41,907 nt of DNA. It comes from Promethearchaeota archaeon. GTDB taxonomy: Archaea; Asgardarchaeota; Lokiarchaeia; Sigyniarchaeales; SOKP01. Every line of letters starts with the position of its first letter. Position 1 is the first letter of the stretch. The notes beneath the pieces are model-generated. The model was given only the letters and a program-made list of their open reading frames with translations, ran no database searches and was not told where the DNA came from. The translations under genes were made by a program, and so were the position numbers. Shown one piece after another: positions 34,934 to 41,907 of the stretch. The DNA is taken from assembly GCA_011364975.1 (NCBI GenBank), contig RDOE01000022.1:1-41907 (forward strand), read 5' to 3'.

Positions 34934-35845
34934 CTAGAAAAAATTATTAATGATCTTACAGCCTATAGAGGCAATAAATGTATCATTATTGAATATCTCG
35001 GTTATAAAGTCAATTAAAAAAGTACGGATATTAGATTTATGAGTTGTTACGATATCTTGATTTAATTCTTGTTTTAATAAATAGCATATGAATTGAAAGT
35101 ATGTTATATAAGCATGGTCTACATCTTCATTGGAAAGTTTATAAAGCGAATGAGATAAATTGTTCCTAACCATAAGCAGCTTGACAACAGCATCCCTAAG
35201 TTTCTCTGATTTAACGAGATGTTCAATTCGTTCGAGATTTGTTACCTTTTCCCCTTCCGGTACGCTAAATCGATAATCATGATATTCTGTTAGAGTGGTA
35301 AAGAATCGTTGGTAGAACTGATAATCACTGCGATTAATAGTCCCATCTTCGTTAGTTAGAAATACTAATAACCAGTGGTTAATATTAATTGCATTCAATG
35401 CTCTTTTAATTTCTTCCTCCCAATTTATACCTGTATTACTATTGAGAGATGTAGGAGTATGAGTAGGAGTTATTCCAACCTTCTCTTCAAGAGTGAGTAT
35501 ACGTGGCACCAATGCTTGTAATAATGCTTCTCGTTCATGGAGTTGTCGGTTTAATTTAATTATTTCTCCATCATTTTGAGCATTGCCATCAATTTCATTT
35601 ACTGCATAATTTCCATCAGAATTAACTTTTTTAGCATAAAAGGGAAAGAACCGCTTTAAATTATTCAAGATAGTAATTCTTGATTGGAGAAGATATTCCT
35701 TTAATTCGGTACTAGTAAGTTCTCCTGTAGTAAATTGGTTGATTTTTTGCTTCAGTACCTTTAGATCTTCAGGATTTAACACAAATTGTTCCAATAGAGT
35801 CTGAAGTACATTGTCTTGATTTTTTTTCTGTTCTATTTGGGTCAA
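34934..35845 (-). CDS. HEPN-domain protein, possible RNase effector
   Basis: 303 aa. N-terminal helical domain (~10-72), then a low-complexity linker and a coiled coil ('IIKLNRQLHEREALLQALVP', ~95-122). A helical domain (~140-262) includes 'LLMVRNNLSHSLYKLSNEDV', where R227-N-N-L-S-H232 fits the catalytic Rx4-6H of HEPN RNases, followed by a helix 'AYITYFQFICYLLKQEL' as in that fold. HEPN dimers cut RNA in many toxin and defence systems. It starts 5 bases after the stop of the 1273-aa gene, so it is the last gene of that operon. RNase activity is inferred from the motif alone. Confidence 0.6.
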   Translation of the reverse strand: MTQIEQKKNQDNVLQTLLEQFVLNPEDLKVLKQKINQFTTGELTSTELKEYLLQSRITILNNLKRFFPFYAKKVNSDGNYAVNEIDGNAQNDGEIIKLNRQLHEREALLQALVPRILTLEEKVGITPTHTPTSLNSNTGINWEEEIKRALNAININHWLLVFLTNEDGTINRSDYQFYQRFFTTLTEYHDYRFSVPEGEKVTNLERIEHLVKSEKLRDAVVKLLMVRNNLSHSLYKLSNEDVDHAYITYFQFICYLLKQELNQDIVTTHKSNIRTFLIDFITEIFNNDTFIASIGCKIINNFF

Positions 35846-35850
35846 GTGGT

Positions 35851-38800
35851 TTATCCCTCAATGAATAATTGAAATTTATCAAATATGCGATTATATTGTT
35901 CATATAGTTCTGTACTGTAGATTCTTAAAACCTTACCATTGGGAGTTATAGCATCGCACATCTCTAAGAAAGAAACGAGCTCTAAATAGGTCATAGGAAA
36001 TCCATCCACTAAAGTAAGCTCATTTAAGAATGTTAAAAGGTCATTTCGAGAAATATCATAAGATACCTCATAGTAGGATTTACAAACGTTATACATAAAT
36101 TTAGGAAATAAATTTTTAGCTATCTGAATTGCTTGGGTAAAATCAGTGTGAATAATGTGGTTACTCATCTGAAATAATTCGTAATATAGAATAGTACTGT
36201 AATGTTTTATCAACACCTCCATTAATCTGTTATTATCAAGGGTAGTAATAGGAGTAACTAAGGATTCTTCATCATTGACTTTTTTATTAAAGCTATCACA
36301 TTTAATTTCGGTTTCCTTAATTGGAACATCAACTTCCGGGAGTTCAATATATACTTGGGCATTTCCTTCTTTTTGAGTTTGAAAATAGTCATCTAAAGCT
36401 CGTTGATAATAAGGTCCCACAGCATAGGATGTACGTATGGATTCCCCGCCACTTGCTCTTCGGGGGTGTGCTTCTATGAGATATCTTTGTTGGATCAAGA
36501 TATTAAAAATGGAATCTCGAATTTCTTTAATCCGTTTTCGGTTTTTAGTGATAGTTAGCAATTTAGGACGAATAACGTTATATAATTCATCCTTTACTTT
36601 AGATTCGTATAAATGGCCCACTTTATCGGCTGTCTTCATCATCTTCAAAAATTTAATAATATCTTCAATAAGGGCTTTATATTTTCCAAAATCACGTTCC
36701 AGTATGGTGGGTTGAGTTTTTTGTAATAATTTTCGTTCGCTATCTTCGATATCATAGCCTTGATTATTCATATATTGAATAATTTTTTCCCAAGGCATAG
36801 AGGGGATAGCTTTTAAATCTTGAAACGCAATTTTAATCGGAAAAGGCTGATATATATCTTCACGCTTTACCACTGCTTCATCCAGACTCATATCAGACAT
36901 GTATTTCATCTGGAAGCTTTCATTGCGACTAGAGCTATACATCCCTTTGCCATGAAGTGCCTCCAATCCCATAAGGTTGCCCATAAGCGCGAAATCCCGT
37001 TTATCCGTAGTCTTTAAGGCGACATAGTTAGTAAAGAAGTTAAATACATTTTGATGAAGAAAATGTAGCTGAGAAGTAGTCCCTATCAGTCCAAAATTGC
37101 GTTCAAGAAGCGGTACTAAAAATTTATCGATTTTATCATATGTGCGCTGTTTATCTAAGAAGTAGGCTTCGAATACCATATCAAGATTAGGAAGTAGAAG
37201 AAATTTAGGAATAAAATTTTCCCCTGACTGTAGATAATGAATAAATTTAGCTAAGATAAGAAAACTATAAAAACACTGTGTATTACGGTTGAGGATTCCC
37301 GAAAGATCAATAATAATAGTTTTTTCATTGGTAAGGAAGGCATTTGGAGACATATTTTCAGATTGATCTATAACATGAGACCCAATTACATTTAGGTCTT
37401 GAGGAATAAACTCCTTGAAAAAATTAAGTACAGTGTCAGTAGTTGGAGAACGCTCCCAATTTTTTCTCGTATCCAAATCTAATCCTATGGTTTGGATATC
37501 TTTAGTAATATGAAGTTCAGAAGTCTTAGATATAATCGTATTGCGAAACAGATCCATAGCATGATCATCTTTCTTATAACATAACGCATAGGCATCAAAC
37601 ATATAGTCTAAGTATCGCATATTATCTTTATCGTATGGTAAATCTGAAGAAAGAGGGTTAATGGTCAAAGTCTTTTTAAGTTTAAAATAGAGAAATCTAT
37701 CCGCATATTGGGTAGATTGACACAACGAAATAAGGCGAGACCAATTACCTGTAGAGTCAAATATAATAGCAGGATATCCTTTTTGTATTAATTCAAACAC
37801 AATTTTCATCGCAGTAAAATCTCTACTTGATGCTGTTCCATTGGTGATTAAGAGGGAATGTAATTGCTTTAAAGTAAATCCTGTTACAGTTTCCTCTTCT
37901 AAAATCTCGGTATTAATAGTATGCCCAATACTAATAAAATTCTCAAGGTGGAGTGGGGTATTAAATTCTGCGCCTATCCGTGTCTCCATCCCTTTCTTAA
38001 AGATATCTGCTATCATTATAAGATAGATAACGGTTTTTCCTTGAAAAATTACGTAATTAAGATGGGTGCCATTTTTCCGTAAATATTTCTGCTTAACCAC
38101 TTCAAACATGACTCCTGACTCCAATCTACTTTTGGCTAAAGGCGTAAGATTATAATTAAAATAATTTTGAGCATAACTAACGGAAAGGATTGTCATATGT
38201 TGACGAAGAATGTTTTCTATGGAAAGGGCTTTTTCCATATCTGGAGATGAGGAGGGTATTGAATAGTTAGTTGAAATAGTAAAGAGTGTATTCCACATTC
38301 CATAACGAAGTTGAAACCAATTTTTTGCATCTGTCGCACATTGGATTCTTGATATGAATTTTATTTGTTCCTTCTCGGTCATAGCTTCAAATCCTTCTTT
38401 ACGGAAATGATGATAATCCAAAGGAACTAATTGATAGGTTATGCAGTAGGTTGTTGCAGAAGTGGTAATAGCCTCATAAAATTTATCTGGTTTACAATAC
38501 GGAGGGCTAGCTACATATTCAAGGTTACCCATCTTCACTCCCCCCATTAACCGATTCTCTATTTGATAAAATATAGTATCGGGAAAACGGTGGAATCTAA
38601 AGAAAATGGTATCATAAAAAGGGTCAATAATTTGTATTTCTTCCGAATGAAAAATAGAGTCTTTGAATCTAAATGTAAATAAAGAGCGATTCCATATATT
38701 ACAAAGCCCTACAAAACATCCCGTGCCAATAAGAAACCTTATTAGATCAGAAAGCTGATATAATCCAAGTAGAATAGATATAAAGATTGAGATTCCTAAT

Positions 38801-39672
38801 AATACACTTGTTTTTCCAAATATTTCTATTATGTGAGAAACTTTTACAGGTATATAATCACTAAATGCTTTCTGTTCTTGGGACTGATTAAAAAAACAAG
38901 TACGATACGCATTTATTAAACTAACCCTTCTTAGACAAACTAACTGAAAATGATAGAGGTTAGATTTCTTTGCTTGTTTTAACGCCTCACTATACAAGAA
39001 GAGTTTCTGAACCATCTCTTCCAATTTAATTCTGGTTAAACATCCTTCAATTTCATGAAATACTGCTAGATATAGACAAATCTCAAATGGCTTTGATTGA
39101 GAAGGGGAAAGATCAATACCTTTGGATTTTTTAACCACTTGATATGTGAAGGGAATTTCGGTATTAACCAGTGCTTTTATAAATTGATATAAATTACCAT
39201 GGACATTTTCAGCAAGTATAGTAATTTGAAAAATTCGCATTGCTGTAGTTCGTTTTTCTTTAGTATTGGTAATACACATAATAGAATCATCCGCAGAATG
39301 ATACCAAAAAATAATATCCTTAAAGAGAGGAAAGCTGCTCCTACGAAAGAGGTGTTTCATCCGGAAAAATTCACTATGAAATACAAATGAAATCATCAGC
39401 ATAACAAGCGTAGCAATTCCTAGTCCAAATGCTATATTTAGGGTTGCGAGCATCAAGGTTATAGCGATCGTCAAAAAGAGTGCAACTCCAGAAATCGCGC
39501 GAGGTAACGTCTCTTTAAGATTCACATCGCTATAATGAGGAAGAAATCGCTCCCAAATATGATCATATTCCTCTTCTTTGGACATTTCTTCGCTACTCTG
39601 CTTGTGTGAGGTCTCTTTATGTTTTTTAATTTTATTAAAATCTAGGACATAACCATTTTCTATATTTTTCAT
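35851..39672 (-). CDS. Membrane-anchored HerA/VirB4-like pseudo-ATPase
   Basis: 1273 aa. Order: charged N-terminus; membrane hairpin (~58-100); soluble domain; second hairpin (~286-325); a ~250-residue mixed domain; then a RecA-like HerA/VirB4-type domain (~575-955); then a helical C-terminal region. Landmarks: 'SIGHTINTEI' (581-590), the P-loop position 'LLITNGTASSRDFTAMK' (607-623), 'YPAIIFDSTGNWSRLI' (633-648), the Walker B position 'KTIIIDLS' (784-791), 'KFLLLPNLDMVF' (823-834) where DE is expected, and 'GLIGTTSQLHFLHQNV' (861-876), matching the 'atQ' motif. There is no GK(S/T) and no DE, so ATP hydrolysis is unlikely. The flanking genes in the operon are membrane and HEPN proteins. Confidence 0.6.
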   Translation of the reverse strand: MKNIENGYVLDFNKIKKHKETSHKQSSEEMSKEEEYDHIWERFLPHYSDVNLKETLPRAISGVALFLTIAITLMLATLNIAFGLGIATLVMLMISFVFHSEFFRMKHLFRRSSFPLFKDIIFWYHSADDSIMCITNTKEKRTTAMRIFQITILAENVHGNLYQFIKALVNTEIPFTYQVVKKSKGIDLSPSQSKPFEICLYLAVFHEIEGCLTRIKLEEMVQKLFLYSEALKQAKKSNLYHFQLVCLRRVSLINAYRTCFFNQSQEQKAFSDYIPVKVSHIIEIFGKTSVLLGISIFISILLGLYQLSDLIRFLIGTGCFVGLCNIWNRSLFTFRFKDSIFHSEEIQIIDPFYDTIFFRFHRFPDTIFYQIENRLMGGVKMGNLEYVASPPYCKPDKFYEAITTSATTYCITYQLVPLDYHHFRKEGFEAMTEKEQIKFISRIQCATDAKNWFQLRYGMWNTLFTISTNYSIPSSSPDMEKALSIENILRQHMTILSVSYAQNYFNYNLTPLAKSRLESGVMFEVVKQKYLRKNGTHLNYVIFQGKTVIYLIMIADIFKKGMETRIGAEFNTPLHLENFISIGHTINTEILEEETVTGFTLKQLHSLLITNGTASSRDFTAMKIVFELIQKGYPAIIFDSTGNWSRLISLCQSTQYADRFLYFKLKKTLTINPLSSDLPYDKDNMRYLDYMFDAYALCYKKDDHAMDLFRNTIISKTSELHITKDIQTIGLDLDTRKNWERSPTTDTVLNFFKEFIPQDLNVIGSHVIDQSENMSPNAFLTNEKTIIIDLSGILNRNTQCFYSFLILAKFIHYLQSGENFIPKFLLLPNLDMVFEAYFLDKQRTYDKIDKFLVPLLERNFGLIGTTSQLHFLHQNVFNFFTNYVALKTTDKRDFALMGNLMGLEALHGKGMYSSSRNESFQMKYMSDMSLDEAVVKREDIYQPFPIKIAFQDLKAIPSMPWEKIIQYMNNQGYDIEDSERKLLQKTQPTILERDFGKYKALIEDIIKFLKMMKTADKVGHLYESKVKDELYNVIRPKLLTITKNRKRIKEIRDSIFNILIQQRYLIEAHPRRASGGESIRTSYAVGPYYQRALDDYFQTQKEGNAQVYIELPEVDVPIKETEIKCDSFNKKVNDEESLVTPITTLDNNRLMEVLIKHYSTILYYELFQMSNHIIHTDFTQAIQIAKNLFPKFMYNVCKSYYEVSYDISRNDLLTFLNELTLVDGFPMTYLELVSFLEMCDAITPNGKVLRIYSTELYEQYNRIFDKFQLFIEG

Positions 39673-39681
39673 ATTTAATTA

Positions 39682-40501
39682 TCAGCTCTTTGAATACCAT
39701 TTTTTATTTATAAACGCAAATACAAGGATCATTAGGATACATAATAACAATAGCCACCCAATTACTGTGGTGACAAAACCAAAGACTAACATTTCAATAA
39801 TGCACACAATTCCTAATAGAAGAAAAGTGAATATTACACCTAAAACTCCATAACGTCCCTTCTTTAGCGCTAATAAGGATTGCCTTTGAATTAGCTTGTA
39901 ATGATTTTTCTAAGGATTTTAGCTGTATAAGACGCAATAGGGTCTCTTGGTCTAGCCTATGCTGTAATTCTTTGATAAGTTGTTTTTGATCTTGGCGTAT
40001 TCGATGTAAAAGCAATGGTTTTATAGGATTGTTACCATAGGACTTAGAATAGTTAAACTTACCTAGAAAAGACATCAGAGAAACAGTTCTATTTTCCATA
40101 ATATCGCTATCTTTAAGATGTTCTTGTAGATTTGGAACTTGCATATTTCTGAGGTCAAAATAGAGTTGTGTAAGTTCTTTTAAATAAATCGCGGGAAACT
40201 CATCCTCTCTTTTTTTACGATCAAATAATGTTTCCACCACTTTGATAGTAGTAATTTGGGATGCGATGAAAATATTGAGTTGAAAGTTTAACTGAAAAAT
40301 TTTATTGATCAGTTCCATATATTCTGAGAGTTTTTCATTAGCTTCCTTTCTTCGAGGGATAAATCCTAACTTATATCCAATCTCGTCTATTACATTAGAT
40401 ACAAAAATATAAAGTGCGTTAGTAGCATTTCGAATTTGGTTTACTTCAAGACTAAGTTCGATAAACCGTTTTAATTTATTATCGGAGATTGATTGAGTCA
40501 T
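39682..40501 (-). pseudogene. Coiled-coil protein with C-terminal membrane hairpin, frameshifted
   Basis: The ATG at 40501 overlaps the stop of the gene before (ATGA). The first frame gives 235 aa, mostly charged helices ('LKRFIELSLEVNQIRNATNA', 'RIRQDQKQLIKELQHRLDQE'), and ends at 39794 with a Cys/Ser-rich tail unlike the rest. From about 39910 the next frame reads 'NHYKLIQRQSLLALKKGRYG', then two membrane helices ('VLGVIFTFLLLGIVCIIEML', 'TVIGWLLLLCILMILVFAF') and 'NKKWYSKS', stopping at 39682, just 9 bases before the next gene. Removing one A from the five-base run at 39905-39909 joins the frames into ~270 aa. It may be an assembly error, a real mutation or a programmed shift. Family unknown. 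Confidence 0.65.
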
Positions 40502-41268
40502 GGGATTATATTCCTCCGGCTTTTAATTGCTAAGAATTGCTGATAAATTTCCTGGGCTTCTAACTCATCGGAAGTTGGTAACGCTTTAACTTTTCCTGTA
40601 TTCTTAGTTTTATGTTGTTGACGATGAATTAATTCTAGTTCAGCGATAAATTTATCCAAATCAAGCACATCAGAAGATAAATTAGTAATATTGTGAAATT
40701 GCGATTCAATTTCAAAGGTATAAGCGAATTTGTAATAAAATAAAGTAAAAGGAAAACAGCAAGCAAACGCGATCACTTGAAGATAATAGCCTATCCCCGC
40801 CATAAAATAAAAGACTAAATCTAACTCATAATCATATAGAAGTAAAAAGGGAAATAGCAACTGATTCGGAAACAAATACATTATAGGAAAAATAACCATA
40901 AAAAAAATTATCATGAATATCAAACCTAAATTGATAACAGCAAATCCTTTTGCATACTTTAGTTTGGAAGGTTTCTCAGAACTATGAAATACTGCTCCAA
41001 AGGACGAAAGGGTTAACATTAGGATAAAAAAAATCATAAGCGGTATCGGGATTGTAGCATTTATCGGTTTATACCAGGTATTTAGTTCAGTATCTAAACG
41101 AGATGGAGAATACCAGTCATAAAATAGATTATAGCTCCAATCCACTAATACCGCATTAGAACTATCAATACCTTGAAATACATACCAATCCATAAATAAC
41201 GATATAAAAGCGAGGGCTATCCCCATTAAGAAACACACTCGAATAGAACCTGGTTGGTGACTTGTCAT
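40498..41268 (-). CDS. Four-helix membrane protein with cytoplasmic C-terminal tail
   Basis: 256 aa. Hydrophobic segments: ~10-30 ('CFLMGIALAFISLFMDWYVF'), ~72-94 ('IPIPLMIFFILMLTLSSFGA'), ~108-135 ('FAVINLGLIFMIIFFMVIFP') and ~150-178 ('LVFYFMAGIGYYLQVIAFAC'). The 40-residue external loop after helix 1 is Trp/Tyr-rich ('WSYNLFYDWYSP'). The last ~75 residues are hydrophilic and helical, suited to contact the coiled-coil partner encoded next, with which it overlaps by 4 bases. No family is recognised. The start is ATG at 41268. Confidence 0.65.
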   Translation of the reverse strand: MTSHQPGSIRVCFLMGIALAFISLFMDWYVFQGIDSSNAVLVDWSYNLFYDWYSPSRLDTELNTWYKPINATIPIPLMIFFILMLTLSSFGAVFHSSEKPSKLKYAKGFAVINLGLIFMIIFFMVIFPIMYLFPNQLLFPFLLLYDYELDLVFYFMAGIGYYLQVIAFACCFPFTLFYYKFAYTFEIESQFHNITNLSSDVLDLDKFIAELELIHRQQHKTKNTGKVKALPTSDELEAQEIYQQFLAIKSRRNIIP

Positions 41269-41320
41269 GATGATTCTTATTATTCCTACATAACCTTATT
41301 GATCTTTTTCATTGATCCCA

Positions 41321-41331
41321 CCTATTTAAAG
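41321..41331 (-). promoter_or_regulatory. Possible internal TATA/BRE promoter of the membrane operon
   Basis: CTTTAAATAGG on the minus strand, 53-63 bases before the ATG at 41268, in the 95-base gap between the last two membrane genes. The same 11 bases form the TATA box of winged-helix copy B (2112-2122). It may allow the last four genes to be transcribed apart from the partial gene upstream. Confidence 0.4.
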
Positions 41332-41363
41332 AAAAAATTCTAAAAATGTAAAAAAGCTAGAAA

Positions 41364-41907
41364 TTAGTCTTCGAGAAAGGAGCTATATTTATTCAATAAA
41401 TCGCAATCATTAGAATTGTGTTTTTCCTGTTGACTAAGATCAGCTATCTCCTTTTGGAATTCTCCACGCGAATGATCTGTAGAATAACATTCAAAGTTCT
41501 CCAATATAATATAGCTTGCGGACTTCCCTAGACACTCATACCCAAATTGGACCAATATTTCATGAGAATATTCTTCTTTTAATACTAACAAATCCGCTTC
41601 ATCTAAGTGAATTTCTTTTTGATAATATGGTGTATTAAACTGAACAGCTAAGTTTTTTTTCACCAGATAAAAGCGATAATAGATATATACCATAGTAAGA
41701 GTATAAATCCCTATGACAGCATAACCGATGTTCAAGAAAATTCGCAATAAATAAAACCAATTAGTAATAAACATAATAAAAAGTAACAAGGTATACCCTA
41801 ATGTTAAAAAAGAGGTTAATCGTAGCTTACGATTAAAGGAGCCGGATGCATCTTGATACTGTTGAATGGCAGTTTTTTCATGAACATGAGTCTCAAGTAT
41901 TTCATAT
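41364..41907 (-). CDS. Membrane protein, N-terminus beyond the window
   Basis: The frame is open to the right edge (base 41906), so the start lies outside; about 180 residues are seen. A TTG at 41789 is in frame but sits inside the first membrane segment and is not the start. Upstream of it the frame reads 'ILETHVHEKTAIQQYQDASG' and 'NRKLRLTS', a cytoplasmic lead. Two or three hydrophobic segments follow ('TLGYTLLLFIMFITNWFYLL', 'NIGYAVIGIYTLTMVYIYYR'), then a ~95-residue hydrophilic C-terminal domain, acidic and ending 'NKYSSFLED'. No family is recognised. It is the first gene visible of the operon that runs down to the HEPN gene. Confidence 0.6.
   Translation of the reverse strand, partial: YEILETHVHEKTAIQQYQDASGSFNRKLRLTSFLTLGYTLLLFIMFITNWFYLLRIFLNIGYAVIGIYTLTMVYIYYRFYLVKKNLAVQFNTPYYQKEIHLDEADLLVLKEEYSHEILVQFGYECLGKSASYIILENFECYSTDHSRGEFQKEIADLSQQEKHNSNDCDLLNKYSSFLED

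Noticed and set aside
34934..35845. HEPN-MNT toxin-antitoxin pair
   Set aside because: No nucleotidyltransferase gene is next to the HEPN gene, and the protein is much longer than such toxins, with a coiled-coil N-terminal half.
41364..41789. TTG at 41789 as the start of the last membrane gene
   Set aside because: It lies inside the first hydrophobic segment, and the frame continues open to the window edge with coding-like sequence.
1..41907. tRNA, rRNA, CRISPR arrays, insertion sequences and long repeats
   Set aside because: I looked on both strands and saw no T-loop/acceptor pattern, no regularly spaced repeats, no transposase and no integrase. Apart from the winged-helix duplication no long repeat was evident by eye.

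Overview
This is an AT-rich stretch of an archaeal chromosome with short intergenic gaps, both strands coding and frequent TTG/GTG starts. The best fit is an Asgard archaeon of the Lokiarchaeia type. The main reasons are a longin-like protein (27195-27608), a cyclin-box-like small protein, many small winged-helix and ribbon-helix-helix (RHH) proteins, archaeal TATA/BRE boxes close to start codons, and an archaeal-style TrmJ beside genes of bacterial flavour (2,3-BPG-dependent phosphoglycerate mutase, beta-mannosidase, acyl-CoA dehydrogenase). This placement is inferred from gene content; no rRNA or tRNA gene is visible.

Layout. 1-5.1 kb: the end of an amidase, trmJ, two near-identical 73-aa winged-helix genes with a shared 34-bp promoter element, and a GH2 beta-mannosidase. 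5.3-9.2 kb: small regulators and unknowns, namely a winged-helix/membrane-protein pair, a cyclin-like protein, and an RHH regulator followed by two small proteins that share a new-looking C-terminal motif (a third copy lies at 13.2 kb). 9.2-16.8 kb: CPBP protease, a two-gene molybdate/tungstate-type ABC transporter, a PhzF-family isomerase, membrane proteins, an alpha/beta hydrolase, a DUF998-like protein and phosphoglycerate mutase. 16.9-30.7 kb: an ATC-hydrolase-like protein, exported proteins, a pair of membrane-bound left-handed beta-helix (LbH) proteins, an acyl-CoA dehydrogenase with a C-terminal winged-helix extension, a SagB-type nitroreductase, a DUF1028 protein, GNAT, longin-like, CoiA-like and NosD-like proteins, and a YdjC/ChbG deacetylase.

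31.4-41.9 kb is the most unusual part. Two double-GNAT acyltransferase-like genes (minus strand) are divergent from an E1/ThiF-like adenylyltransferase (plus strand). Converging on these is a tight minus-strand operon that enters from beyond the right edge. In order of transcription it encodes a membrane protein (partial), a four-helix membrane protein, a coiled-coil protein with a C-terminal membrane hairpin (its frame is broken by one base), a 1273-aa membrane-anchored HerA/VirB4-like protein whose P-loop and Walker B acids are lost, and a HEPN-domain protein with an intact RNNLSH motif.

I read this operon as one membrane complex built round a pseudo-ATPase with a possible HEPN RNase effector. 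I do not recognise it as a described system. Whether the E1/GNAT trio belongs to it is unknown; the trio could be a separate adenylation/acyl-transfer pathway. All domain calls come from reading motifs by eye, without a database search.
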